In this document: piece by piece, positions 48,903-57,936 of the stretch | How the letters are laid out: each line of letters opens with the position of its first letter | How positions within the stretch are numbered: the stretch's first letter is position 1 | Assembly (NCBI GenBank): GCA_964571195.1 | Contig: CAZNAD010000001.1 | Span: 186,001-250,000 of the forward strand | Length of the DNA: 64,000 nucleotides | Direction: 5' to 3' | From: PALSA-1006 sp964571195 | GTDB lineage: Bacteria; Pseudomonadota; Gammaproteobacteria; Burkholderiales; Gallionellaceae | Made by a program: the position numbers and the translations under genes | The notes under the pieces: model-generated | Told to the model about the DNA's origin: nothing | The model's input: only the letters and a program-made list of their open reading frames with translations | The model's database searches: none

Positions 48903-50840
48903 TCATTGCGGCGGCAGGATGCGGTTGCCCATCTGCAACCGGGCCGTGGTCTGATAGGTCGCGAGCAGGTTCTGCTCCATCGCCTCGATCTCGGCGGGGC
49001 GCAGTTTGTCCGAATTGCCGACGCGGCGGACGAGGTCGTGCGATACCCAGCCGCGTGCGCTGATCCAGTCGAGCACATCGCCGCGCACCGAGAGTGCGGC
49101 GCGCGCGTCGCGGCGCGAGTCATCCAGCAGAGAGCGTCCCAACCCAGCGTAGGAAGAGGTCCATCCGCCCAAATCGATGAGGGTGGGCAGGATGTCATAT
49201 TGGCTGCCGAAGCGGGTGTCGATGCCGCGATTGATGCCTGGTCCGACAATCAACAGGGGGATGTGGAACAGGTTGGGGACATGTTCCACCTGTTCGACGA
49301 ATTCGCTGGCGTGGTCTGCCGTGATAACGAAGATCGTGTTGTCGAAATAGCCGGCCCGTTTGGCGGCTTCGATGAATTGTCCCAGTGCCCAGTCGGCGTA
49401 GAGCAACGAGTTCAGGAAGGCGTCCTGGTCGGATTTGCCGGGATATTTGTGCCAGCGCTGGTCGGGAATGATCCACGGCACGTGGGTGGTCGAGGTGAAC
49501 ACGAAGCCGAGGAAGGGGCGCTGTGCGGCGGCAAACAGGCGGTGAGCTTCTTGCAAGGTGTTATGGTCCCAGGTGCCCCAGGTCGAAGCGGTCTTCTGGA
49601 CTTCATGCAGGTTGAGCAGGTCTTGCGCGCCGCGATAAGTGGAGAAGCCGGCGCGGGCTGCGATGGCATCAAAACGCAGCGAGCCGCGATCACTGCTTTG
49701 CAGGAAGAAGGTCTGGTAACCCTGTGCCCGCGCGATCTCCCCCATGAAACTTTGCCGGTTCTGCTCCAGTCCTTCGCCCAGAAACGGCATGCCGGGGAAG
49801 GTCGGCAGACTGGCGAGGATCGCTTCCGCGCCCTGAATGGAGCGTTGTCCGTTGGCGTAGAACTTGGTGTACAAGCGCCCCTGTTTGGCCAGCGCATCGA
49901 AGTTGGGAGTCGCACCGAGTGCGGGAAGTGCCATCTGTTGCCGCAGGGCATCAATGTGCAACGCTCCCCAACTCTCCAGCATTAACACCACGACGTTGGG
50001 TTTTGCTCCCGCAGTTGGGGCGTGTGCCGGCTGGAACAGCGGATAGTCGTTGTCCGGGAAAACCGAGCGCGGGCTGGCGACATGGTGCCGGGTCAATTCG
50101 GTCGCCTGGCTTTGCGGCATGAAGGTTCTGGGCGGGGGGGGGCTCTCGATCAGCGCGCGGGACATCGCAAATGCCCCGTTCAGTGCCAAGTAGCCCTGAG
50201 CCAGCGAGTCGGAGAAGAAGGCCTCTCCCACACTGATCGGCTTGCCGTGGAAGCCGCCGCGCCCGAGCACCAGCATCGCGATGAACGCGACCGGCAGGAT
50301 CGCCAGACGCAGCCACGGACGGCGGGGCGGAGCCGGGATAGGCGCAAGCACGCTACGCCAGAACCATGCACCTGTCAGAGCCGCCGTGATGAATAGCAGC
50401 AGGGAGCCGCGATACTGGTTCAGGGCGATGTTCACCATCGAATCCATGTCCGCCGACAGGGTGTTGATCTCGGAGCCGACATGGCGGTGGACGTAGCCGA
50501 AATAAACCATATCGATGATCATCATCAGGATGAAGGTGAGCAGCGCAAGGTAGATGAGCCATCCCCAGAGTCGCTGCCACAGGACATGGTGGCTCCAGCG
50601 GAACGGTAATAACAGTAGCAACAAGGGGATGCCGATCACCAGCACTGCCATCGAAAAATCGAAGTGCAATCCGACTAGGAACGCGGTGAGGACTTGCCCC
50701 GCGTTCAGACTGGCGAAATCCTGCTGATAGGCCAGATAGAGCCCGAGGCGAATCAGGGTCGCGGGTAGCAGGAACAGGAGTAACAGAAGCAGGACGCGGC
50801 CATAAGGATGGGCACGCAACATAAGTGGAGAGATGTTCAT
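48903..50840 (-). CDS. Sulfatase-family phosphoglycerol/phosphoethanolamine transferase (LtaS-like)
   Basis: 645 aa. Five membrane helices (about residues 1-215) anchor a periplasmic alkaline phosphatase-fold domain (about 275-610). The metal site is partly visible: NVVVLMLESWG (Glu) near the start, ITADHASEF (Asp/His) and NLFHIPLLIVGP (His). In the nucleophile region the usual Thr of proteobacterial LtaS-like proteins is replaced by Ser334 in YANGQRSIQGAEAILASLPTFPGMPFLG. Family members transfer phosphoglycerol or phosphoethanolamine from phospholipids to glucans, lipid A or lipoteichoic acid. The substrate here is not identified. It is divergent from pcnB. Confidence 0.87.
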   Translation of the reverse strand: MNISPLMLRAHPYGRVLLLLLLFLLPATLIRLGLYLAYQQDFASLNAGQVLTAFLVGLHFDFSMAVLVIGIPLLLLLLPFRWSHHVLWQRLWGWLIYLALLTFILMMIIDMVYFGYVHRHVGSEINTLSADMDSMVNIALNQYRGSLLLFITAALTGAWFWRSVLAPIPAPPRRPWLRLAILPVAFIAMLVLGRGGFHGKPISVGEAFFSDSLAQGYLALNGAFAMSRALIESPPPPRTFMPQSQATELTRHHVASPRSVFPDNDYPLFQPAHAPTAGAKPNVVVLMLESWGALHIDALRQQMALPALGATPNFDALAKQGRLYTKFYANGQRSIQGAEAILASLPTFPGMPFLGEGLEQNRQSFMGEIARAQGYQTFFLQSSDRGSLRFDAIAARAGFSTYRGAQDLLNLHEVQKTASTWGTWDHNTLQEAHRLFAAAQRPFLGFVFTSTTHVPWIIPDQRWHKYPGKSDQDAFLNSLLYADWALGQFIEAAKRAGYFDNTIFVITADHASEFVEQVEHVPNLFHIPLLIVGPGINRGIDTRFGSQYDILPTLIDLGGWTSSYAGLGRSLLDDSRRDARAALSVRGDVLDWISARGWVSHDLVRRVGNSDKLRPAEIEAMEQNLLATYQTTARLQMGNRILPPQ

Positions 50841-51013
50841 CTGTCCATTTTAACGTAGCACGGGAAAATCTGCCCTGATGTGCATGAATGCTTCAATAAA
50901 TCATCGCATTGTGGATTGGTGCGCGGCGGGAGCGGGGGGGCTTCAGGCTTGGGGTGTATAATCCGCCCTCCTGAAATTTGCGGCGTTCTTGCCGCAGCCA
51001 TTATTCGGACGAG

Positions 51014-52360
51014 ATGATAAAAAAACTGTTCAAGCGGGTGTTCGGCAAGTCCGCCAAGGCGAAGTCGCAGGGTGCGGCCAGCGTGATCCCGTTCGCGGCG
51101 CATAAGGTGAGCCGCGACGGCATCAGCTACGGGGCGAAGCGCGTGACGGACGGCTTGCAGGCGGCGGGTTTCAAGGCTTTTGTGGTTGGCGGCGCGGTGC
51201 GCGATCTGCTGTTGGACAAACATCCCAAGGATTTCGATGTGGCGACGGATGCCACGCCGGAAGAGGTGCGCCGGGTGTTCCGCCGCGCGCGCATCATCGG
51301 GCGGCGTTTCCGTCTGGTGCACGTGATGTTCGGCGAGGAGACGGTGGAAGTCTCCACCTTCCGCCGTGCGATTGATGCGGAGGAGGCGCAGACCGACGAG
51401 CATGGACGCCTGTTGCGCGACAACGAGTTCGGCGATCAGGAGCAGGATGCAGCGCGGCGCGATTTCACCGCCAACGGACTGTTCTACGACCCCACCACGC
51501 AAGAGATTTTCGACTATCACCACGGTTACGAGGACATCCGCGCGAATACCTTGCGCATGATCGGTGACCCCGAAGTGCGCTACCGCGAAGACCCAGTGCG
51601 TATGCTGCGCGCGGTGCGTCTCTCCGCCAAGCTGGGGATGAAGCTGGATGCGGCGACTGCGGCTCCAATCAGCAAGATGAAGGGCTTGCTGGCGAACGTG
51701 CCGGAAGCACGCATGTTCGACGAGATGCTGAAGCTGCTGCTGTCAGGTCACGCCTGGGAATGTGTCAAAAAGCTGCGCGCGATGGAGTTGCATCACGGTA
51801 TGTTGCCGATGCTGGATGTGATCCTGGAGCAACCGATGGGCGAGAAATTCGTCACGCTGGCGCTGAAGAATACCGATGCGCGCATACAGGCAGACAAGCC
51901 CACTAATCCGGCTTTCCTGTTCGCCTGCCTGTTGTGGCACGAGGTGTTGGCGGCGTGGAAGGCGAAACAGGATGCGGGCGAGAAGCCGATAGGCGCGCTG
52001 CACGAGGCGATGGATGAGGTGTTGGATCGGCAGCGTGCGCAGCTCGCTATCCCGCGCCGTTACGATACGGTGATGAAAGAGATGTGGGTGATGCAGCCGC
52101 GCTTCGAGCAGCGCGGCGGGCAGCGCCCTTTGCGCTTGCTGGGTGTGCCGCGTTTCCGTGCGGCTTATGATTTTCTGTTGCTGCGCTGCGAGAGCGGTGA
52201 AGTGGATAAAGAGCTGGGCGCGTGGTGGACGGAGTTTCAGGACGCTTCGGAAGAGCGCCGCGCCGAGATGCTGCTGCCCGATACTGGCCCGAAGAAAAAG
52301 CGTCGCCGTACCAGAAAGCCTAACGCGATGGCAGTTCAGGTCGAGCTGCCCATAGATTGA
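51014..52360 (+). CDS. pcnB: Poly(A) polymerase I
   Basis: 448 aa from the ATG at 51014 (MIKKLFKRVFGKSAKAK), with ggacgag upstream. A basic N-terminal extension leads to the nucleotidyltransferase head FVVGGAVRDLLLDKHPKDFDVATDATPEEV, containing the GG/RD and DxD active-site residues. Next comes RRDFTANGLFYDPTTQEIFDYHHGYEDIRANTLRMIGDPEVRYREDPVRMLRAVRLSAKLG, the neck and body. The C-terminus is basic (PKKKRRRTRKPNAM). It adds 3' poly(A) to RNAs for decay. It is distinguished from CCA-adding enzyme by the long basic ends and the PAP-like body. Confidence 0.95.
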   Translation: MIKKLFKRVFGKSAKAKSQGAASVIPFAAHKVSRDGISYGAKRVTDGLQAAGFKAFVVGGAVRDLLLDKHPKDFDVATDATPEEVRRVFRRARIIGRRFRLVHVMFGEETVEVSTFRRAIDAEEAQTDEHGRLLRDNEFGDQEQDAARRDFTANGLFYDPTTQEIFDYHHGYEDIRANTLRMIGDPEVRYREDPVRMLRAVRLSAKLGMKLDAATAAPISKMKGLLANVPEARMFDEMLKLLLSGHAWECVKKLRAMELHHGMLPMLDVILEQPMGEKFVTLALKNTDARIQADKPTNPAFLFACLLWHEVLAAWKAKQDAGEKPIGALHEAMDEVLDRQRAQLAIPRRYDTVMKEMWVMQPRFEQRGGQRPLRLLGVPRFRAAYDFLLLRCESGEVDKELGAWWTEFQDASEERRAEMLLPDTGPKKKRRRTRKPNAMAVQVELPID

Positions 52361-52374
52361 GCGGCGGCGGAGTG

Positions 52375-52869
52375 ATGGAACACAAAGCTTTCATTGGTCT
52401 GGGCAGCAATCTGGCTGACCCGCAGGTGCAAGTATCGCAGGCGCTGCGCGAGCTGGATGCTTTGCCGCAGACGCGCTTGGTGAGATGCTCTTCCTTGTAT
52501 CGCAGTGCGCCGGTGGGCTATCTGGATCAGCCTGACTTCATCAATGCGGTGGCGGAGTTACAAACAGCGCTGTCGCCGCGCGATCTGCTCGGCGAGTTGC
52601 TGGCGCTGGAGCATAGATGCGGACGCACACGCGATTTCATTAATGCCCCGCGCACCTTGGATTTGGATGTGTTGCTGTATGACGATCTATGCCATCACGA
52701 ACACGGGTTGACCATTCCGCATCCGCAGATGCATTTGCGCGCATTCGTGCTGCAACCGCTGCTGGAGATCGCGCCGGATGTCCTGATTCCGGGGATGGGG
52801 GCGGCGGCAGGGTTGGCGTTGCAGAGCGCAGACCAGAAATTGGAGCGGCTTGAACATGCCTTTGAGTAA
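52375..52869 (+). CDS. folK: 6-hydroxymethyl-dihydropterin pyrophosphokinase (HPPK)
   Basis: 164 aa from the ATG at 52375, with GGCGGAG upstream; a start at 52357 overlaps the pcnB end. It phosphorylates 6-hydroxymethyl-7,8-dihydropterin in folate synthesis. Motifs are FIGLGSNLADPQ, SSLYRSAPVGYLDQPDFINAVAEL, LLGELLALEHRCGRTRDFINAPRTLDLDVLLYDDL and HPQMHLRAFVLQPLLEIAPDV. It follows pcnB by 14 bp and overlaps the next gene by 14 bp, which makes a co-transcribed run. Confidence 0.95.
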   Translation: MEHKAFIGLGSNLADPQVQVSQALRELDALPQTRLVRCSSLYRSAPVGYLDQPDFINAVAELQTALSPRDLLGELLALEHRCGRTRDFINAPRTLDLDVLLYDDLCHHEHGLTIPHPQMHLRAFVLQPLLEIAPDVLIPGMGAAAGLALQSADQKLERLEHAFE

Positions 52870-53500
52870 ATATCGCTATATCGTAGTGGAGGGGCCAATT
52901 GGCGTGGGCAAGACCAGCCTGACACAACGGCTGGCCGAGCGTTGCGGGGCGCAGACATTGTTGGAAAAGCCGCAGGACAATCCGTTTCTGGCGCGTTTTT
53001 ATCAGGATTCTGCGCGTTATGCCTTACCCACACAGTTGTTCTTTCTGTTTCAGCGTATCAACGAGGTGCGCGATCTGGCGCAGATGGATCTGTTCAGCAG
53101 CCGTACGGTCGCGGATTATCTATTCGAGAAGGATGCGCTGTTTGCGCGGCTCACCTTGAGCGAGGATGAGTACAAGTTATATCAGAACATCTATCAGGGA
53201 CTCGCGTTGCAGGCACCGACACCGGATCTAGTGATCTATCTGCAGGCTTCGACTCCGGCTTTGGTCGAGCGTGTGCAGCGGCGCGGGCATAGCTACGAGC
53301 GCGCCATCAGTGACGATTATCTGGCGCGATTAGGGCAGAGTTATGGTGAGTTCTTCCACCATTACAGCGCGGCACCGTTGCTGGTCGTGAATAGCGACAA
53401 CCTGAATTTCGTCGATCAGGATGAGGATTTCGAGTTGTTGCTGCAACGTATCCAGAATATGCGCGGGCCGCGTGAATTCTTCAGCATGGGGCGAGTTTAA
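52856..53500 (+). CDS. Deoxynucleoside kinase family protein
   Basis: 214 aa from the ATG at 52856 (MPLSKYRYIVVEGPIGVGKT). The P-loop is GPIGVGKTS and the central part has LPTQLFFLFQRINEVRDLAQMDLFSSRTVADYLFEKDALFARLTLSEDEYKLYQ, matching the deoxyguanosine/deoxyadenosine kinase family rather than thymidylate kinase. The lid arginines are in ERVQRRGHSYERAISDDYLARL. It phosphorylates deoxynucleosides for salvage. In many betaproteobacteria it sits between folK and panB as here. The substrate preference cannot be assigned. Confidence 0.92.
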   Translation: MPLSKYRYIVVEGPIGVGKTSLTQRLAERCGAQTLLEKPQDNPFLARFYQDSARYALPTQLFFLFQRINEVRDLAQMDLFSSRTVADYLFEKDALFARLTLSEDEYKLYQNIYQGLALQAPTPDLVIYLQASTPALVERVQRRGHSYERAISDDYLARLGQSYGEFFHHYSAAPLLVVNSDNLNFVDQDEDFELLLQRIQNMRGPREFFSMGRV

Positions 53501-53512
53501 TAAATTGCCTTT

Positions 53513-53592
53513 CTCGTTCGCCTCCTCGCCCGCTTGCGGGATAACCAGCGACTTGGCTGCGGTTTCTTGCAGCCTAGTCGAATGGCTAGTTG
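53513..53592 (+). repeat. Dispersed repeat cluster before panB
   Basis: Contains cgcccgcttgcgggataacc (53527-53546), cagcgacttggctgc, and tagtcgaatggctag (53575-53589). The same pieces in other orders occur near 24890-24962 and 7187-7201. It ends just before the panB ribosome-binding site (gaggagaggg, 53609-53618). Confidence 0.7.
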
Positions 53593-53626
53593 TTCCATCC
53601 AGAGGATTGAGGAGAGGGTGTATTGA

Positions 53627-54430
53627 ATGGGGACTTTGATGAGAAAAACACTCACCACATTGCAAGCCATGTGCGAGCGGGGCGAAAAGATCGCCGTGCT
53701 GACGTGTTACGACGCGAGTTTTGCCACGCTACTGGAGAACAACGGTGTGGATGTGTTGCTGGTGGGCGATTCGCTGGGCATGGTGTTGCAGGGGCGCGAA
53801 TCCACGCTGGCGGTGACGCTGGAGGCGATGGCCTACCACACGTCCTGCGTGGCCAGTGGTGCGGCGCAGGCGTTCATCATCGCCGATATGCCGTTCGGTA
53901 CCTCGCAGGTCAGCCCGCGCGAGACATTCGCCCATGCCGCACAGTTGATGGCCGCAGGCGCGCACATGGTCAAACTGGAAGGCGGCGCGGCGATGGCCGA
54001 GACCATCACATTTCTCACCGAACGCGGTATCCCGGTGTGCGCGCATATCGGGCTGACGCCGCAATCGGTGCATCAGATGGGTGGCTATCGTGTACAGGGC
54101 AAGAGCGAGCAGGACGCGCAACGCCTATTGCACGATGCACAGGCGGTGGCACAGGCGGGAGCCGGAATGGTGTTGCTGGAGGCGGTGCCCGCAGCTTTGG
54201 CAGCGCGGGTCACCGCGCAACTGGAAGTGCCCACTATCGGCATCGGTGCCGGTGCCGGCTGTTCCGGCCAGGTGCTGGTGTTGCACGATATGCTCGACAT
54301 CTATCCGGGCAAGAAGGCGCGCTTCGTAAAGAACTACATGCAGGGCGCAGATTCCATCGCGGCTGCGATAGCGAATTATGCGCGCGAGGTGAAATCCGGC
54401 GCGTTTCCCGCCAAGGAACATAGTTTCTGA
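53627..54430 (+). CDS. panB: 3-methyl-2-oxobutanoate hydroxymethyltransferase
   Basis: 267 aa. It makes ketopantoate from 2-oxoisovalerate and 5,10-methylene-THF, the first committed step of pantothenate synthesis. The TIM barrel has KIAVLTCYDASFATLLENNGVDVLLVGDSLGMVLQG, the Mg/substrate region DMPFGTSQVSPRETFAHAAQLMAAGAHMVKLEGG, and VCAHIGLTPQSVHQMGGYRVQG and IGIGAGAGCSGQVLVLHDMLDI. An ATG four codons in (53639) is an alternative, but the ribosome-binding site favours 53627. The stop overlaps panC (TGATG). Confidence 0.96.
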   Translation: MGTLMRKTLTTLQAMCERGEKIAVLTCYDASFATLLENNGVDVLLVGDSLGMVLQGRESTLAVTLEAMAYHTSCVASGAAQAFIIADMPFGTSQVSPRETFAHAAQLMAAGAHMVKLEGGAAMAETITFLTERGIPVCAHIGLTPQSVHQMGGYRVQGKSEQDAQRLLHDAQAVAQAGAGMVLLEAVPAALAARVTAQLEVPTIGIGAGAGCSGQVLVLHDMLDIYPGKKARFVKNYMQGADSIAAAIANYAREVKSGAFPAKEHSF

Positions 54431-55260
54431 TGCGCCAGATAAATACGATCACCGCGTTACGCGAACATCTGGCGCAAGCTGGAACGGTGGCGTTTGTGCC
54501 GACCATGGGCAATCTGCACGAGGGGCATGTCGACTTGGTGCGGCAGGCACGGAGCCATGCTGATTGCGTGGTGGTGAGCATCTTCGTCAATCCCTTGCAG
54601 TTCGGCCCGTCGGAAGATTTCGACAGGTATCCGCGCACGCTGGAAGCTGATTGCGCCAAACTCGACGGCTTGGCGGATGTGGTGTTCGCTCCGGCGGTGA
54701 ACGAGATGTATCCACAACAGCAGACGGTGTTCGTGGAGCCGCCGCCGATCGCCAATGAATTATGCGGTGCGGCGCGTCCGGGGCATTTTCGCGGCATGGC
54801 GACCGTGGTGTTGAAGCTGTTGAACATCGTGCAGCCGCAGGTGGCGCTGTTCGGTAAGAAGGACTACCAGCAGTTGCACATCATCCGCCAGATGGTGGCG
54901 CAGATGAATCTGCCGATCTGTATCATCGGCGGCGAGACAGTGCGCGCGGCGGATGGTCTGGCGCTGAGTTCGCGCAATCAATATCTGAGCCCTGCCGAAC
55001 GTGCGGAGGCAACTTTCCTGTGGAAAACATTGTCTAACCTGCGTCAGGACGTTTTGGGCGGCTTGCGTGACTATGCCGCAGCGGAGGCCGCTGCGGTTGC
55101 CACTCTCGGTCGATGCGGGTGGCGCGCGGATTACGTGTCAATACGCAACTGTTCGACATTGGCCGTAGCAGGGACGACGGATCGTGAGCTGGTGATTTTG
55201 GCCGCAGCGTATCTGGGAACGACGCGGCTGATCGATAATCTGGAGATCGACCTGCCGTAG
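54430..55260 (+). CDS. panC: Pantothenate synthetase
   Basis: 276 aa. It condenses pantoate and beta-alanine with ATP. The HIGH-like motif is VPTMGNLHEGHVDLVRQA, the KMSKS-equivalent region is GLALSSRNQYLSPAERAEA, with VNPLQFGPSEDFDRYPRTLEADCAKL and CGAARPGHFRGMATVVLKLLNIVQPQVALFGKKDYQQL in between. Translation is coupled to panB by a 1-bp overlap. Confidence 0.97.
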   Translation: MRQINTITALREHLAQAGTVAFVPTMGNLHEGHVDLVRQARSHADCVVVSIFVNPLQFGPSEDFDRYPRTLEADCAKLDGLADVVFAPAVNEMYPQQQTVFVEPPPIANELCGAARPGHFRGMATVVLKLLNIVQPQVALFGKKDYQQLHIIRQMVAQMNLPICIIGGETVRAADGLALSSRNQYLSPAERAEATFLWKTLSNLRQDVLGGLRDYAAAEAAAVATLGRCGWRADYVSIRNCSTLAVAGTTDRELVILAAAYLGTTRLIDNLEIDLP

Positions 55261-55348
55261 TGGTTTGTCTTTCAGCGCAAGCGACTTATAATGCGCGCCC
55301 ACATTCGAAAGCCCGCTGTAAAAGGGGCTGGAATTACCGGAGGTAGAT

Positions 55349-55729
55349 ATGCAACGAACCATGCTACAAGCGAAACTGCACCGCGTGCGCGTGACGCAAT
55401 CGGAATTGCACTACGAGGGTTCGTGCGCCATCGATGACGATTTGCTGGATGCCTCCGGTATCAGGGAATATCAGCAGATCGATATCTATAACGTCACCAA
55501 TGGCGAGCGTTTTTCCACCTATGCCATCCGTGCACAACGCGGTTCGCGCACTATCTCGGTGAACGGCGCGGCGGCACATAAAGCGGCTCCCGGCGATATT
55601 CTGATCATCGCGGCCTATTCGTCGTACGCCGAAGCCGAATTGCAGGGGTATCGCCCCGTTCTTGTGTACGTCGATGAACATAACGGCATCATCGCGCAAC
55701 GCGACCAGATCCCGGTGCAAGCCGCATAA
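55349..55729 (+). CDS. panD: Aspartate 1-decarboxylase proenzyme
   Basis: 126 aa. It makes beta-alanine for PanC. The proenzyme self-cleaves between Gly24 and Ser25 in HYEGSCAIDDDL, creating the pyruvoyl group; that position matches the E. coli enzyme and supports the start at 55349, which has GGAGGT upstream. Lys9 (LQAKLHR) and Tyr in TNGERFSTY are conserved. With panB and panC it completes a panBCD set, 88 bp after panC. Confidence 0.97.
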   Translation: MQRTMLQAKLHRVRVTQSELHYEGSCAIDDDLLDASGIREYQQIDIYNVTNGERFSTYAIRAQRGSRTISVNGAAAHKAAPGDILIIAAYSSYAEAELQGYRPVLVYVDEHNGIIAQRDQIPVQAA

Positions 55730-55824
55730 CAATCCTTACCCCGCCTTCCCTTCGGGAGGTAGAATGCACATAAAATAATCTGGGTTTGGCGGAAGATTTT
55801 CCGCACGGAGAGGAGAGGGGTGTT

Positions 55825-57867
55825 ATGGTTGCTGCCATCATGAAAAAGGTGTCGTCGCGGCGGGGGATGCGCTTGGTCTCCTGGTTGCTTGCGCTGGCAT
55901 CGGTCTCTTCTGTGGTGATGCTGTATTACACCCAGAATCCTTTCCTGGAAGCGTTCGAGTCCAGAACTTATGACCTGCGTTTTAAGGCCATGCGCGGCCC
56001 GGTCACGCCGCATCCCGATATCGCCATCATCGCGATAGACGACAAGAGCATTGCCGAACTCGGGCGTTTTCCCTGGACACGTACCGAATATGCACGGCTG
56101 CTCAAGCAGACTTCCGCTGCCGGGGCGAAGGCGGTGTTGTTCGATGCCTTCTTTCCTGAACATGAGAGTGCCGGGGCTGATCGTGCATTTGCCGAGGCAG
56201 CGAAAAAGGCTGGCAATGTCGTGCTGGCCACGTCATTCAATTTCGATTCCTCATTCAGGATCACTGGACGCATCCGCTCCATCGCGGAGATCGAGCGTGC
56301 CGCCAGCGGGGTCGGTCATATCAATTTCCTGCCTGATGGTGACGGGGTGAACCGGCGCAGCAGATTGCTGATCGAGCAGGATGGTCAGTTCACGCCGTCT
56401 CTGGGGCTGATGGGGGCGATGGCGGCACTTGGCGAGAAGACGTTCGAGCCGGATGCGTTCGACATCGTATTGGGTAGCCAGCGCCACATCCCGGTGAGCG
56501 GTGATTATTCGATGTGGATCAATTTCACCGGGCCGCCCAAGGTCTATCCGCATTTTTCGTTCGCGGATGTCGCGCAGGGACGTATCGCTCCGGCGTTGCT
56601 AAAAGACAAGATACTGTTTGTGGGTGCCACGGCGATGGGGGTGTATGACATGCGAGTCACCCCGTTTGATGGTAATACGCCAGGGGTCGAGGTGCATGCC
56701 ACCATCGCAGACAACATCATCAGTGAGCGCTTCGTGCGCCAGACCGGACTGGAGGCGTTACTCGATATTACGTTCATCGTGTTGCTTGGTTCGGTGGCTT
56801 ATTTCCTGACCACGCGCCTGCGCTTGTATACGGCCTTGCCGGCCACCGTGCTGCTGGCGTCGGCTTATGTCTGGCTGAGTTATAGCTTCTTCCTGCAAGG
56901 GCATTGGGTCAGCATGATCTATCCGCCGGTTGCAGCCTTCGCGGCCTTGCTGGTCGGTGAAAGTTTCCGCTTTCTGGTGCTGGAGCGCAGTGCCAGAAAG
57001 ATGCGTGCGATGTTCTCCAGTTATCTGTCGGACAAATTGGTGGCCCGTCTGGAGAAGGACCCGGAAGCGGCCAAACTGGGCGGTGACAGCAAAGAGGTGA
57101 CGGTGTTGTTCACCGACATCAAGGGGTTCACTTCCTATAGTGAGGGGCATACTCCGCAAGAGGTGGTGGCGCGCTTGAACGAATATCTGGGCGAAATGGT
57201 GCAGGTGATCGAAAGTTTCGACGGTACCGTGGACAAGTTCATCGGCGACGGCATCATGGCGTATTGGGGAGCTCCGCTGGAGCAACCCGACCATGCCGAA
57301 CTGGCGATTGCCTGTATCCGTGCCATGAAGCAGAAGATGAGAGAACTCAGAGCCAAGTGGGAGAAGGAGGGGGTGGAGCCTTTTTATATTCGCGGTGGAT
57401 TGCAGTCCGGTGATGTCGTGGCCGGCAATGTCGGTTGCGAGGGTAAAAAGATGGAGTACACGGTGATTGGTGATACCGTCAATCAGGCTGCCCGTCTGGA
57501 AGGGACCGCAAAATATTACGAAGTCACCTTCTTGGTCGGGGAGAACACCTATGAAAAAACTGCAACCACCAGTCGATATCGCGAGCTGGATCGGATACGG
57601 GTGGTCGGCAAGCAGAATCCGGTACGGATATACGAATTGTCGGGGTTCACTGCCGGGATGGACGATGCGGCTATCGACGAGTTCAATGCGGCACTGGTCT
57701 TATACCGGGAGCGTAAATGGGCCGAAGCGCGTGGCTGTTTCGAGCGTATCCTGCAGCGTGTGCCGAACGATAAACCCTGTAAAATATACGTGGAGCGCTG
57801 TGAGTTCTTTATGAAGAACCCGCCACCCGAGAACTGGGACGGCGTGTTTAATCGGCGTGAAAAATGA
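55825..57867 (+). CDS. CHASE2 domain class III adenylate/guanylate cyclase
   Basis: 680 aa from the ATG at 55825, preceded by aggagagggg; earlier in-frame starts precede that site. An N-terminal helix, then an extracytoplasmic CHASE2 domain (about 45-320: YDLRFKAMRGPVTPHPDIAIIAIDDKSIAELGRFPWTR, AKAVLFDAFFPE, VGATAMGVYDMRVTPF), three membrane helices (about 330-400), and a catalytic domain from about 430. Metal aspartates lie in VTVLFTDIKGFT and KFIGDGIMAYWGAP; the transition-state Asn and Arg are in GDTVNQAARLEG. All catalytic residues seem present. A TPR-like C-terminus (EFNAALVLYRERKWAEARGCFERILQRVPND) follows. It senses an unknown periplasmic cue and makes a cyclic nucleotide. Confidence 0.92.
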   Translation: MVAAIMKKVSSRRGMRLVSWLLALASVSSVVMLYYTQNPFLEAFESRTYDLRFKAMRGPVTPHPDIAIIAIDDKSIAELGRFPWTRTEYARLLKQTSAAGAKAVLFDAFFPEHESAGADRAFAEAAKKAGNVVLATSFNFDSSFRITGRIRSIAEIERAASGVGHINFLPDGDGVNRRSRLLIEQDGQFTPSLGLMGAMAALGEKTFEPDAFDIVLGSQRHIPVSGDYSMWINFTGPPKVYPHFSFADVAQGRIAPALLKDKILFVGATAMGVYDMRVTPFDGNTPGVEVHATIADNIISERFVRQTGLEALLDITFIVLLGSVAYFLTTRLRLYTALPATVLLASAYVWLSYSFFLQGHWVSMIYPPVAAFAALLVGESFRFLVLERSARKMRAMFSSYLSDKLVARLEKDPEAAKLGGDSKEVTVLFTDIKGFTSYSEGHTPQEVVARLNEYLGEMVQVIESFDGTVDKFIGDGIMAYWGAPLEQPDHAELAIACIRAMKQKMRELRAKWEKEGVEPFYIRGGLQSGDVVAGNVGCEGKKMEYTVIGDTVNQAARLEGTAKYYEVTFLVGENTYEKTATTSRYRELDRIRVVGKQNPVRIYELSGFTAGMDDAAIDEFNAALVLYRERKWAEARGCFERILQRVPNDKPCKIYVERCEFFMKNPPPENWDGVFNRREK

Positions 57868-57936
57868 TTTTTATAACCTCCTGTCGGGGCGGTCTCTCGG
57901 CTGTCCAGCCAGTATCTTCCTGACGGGGTTTAACTG

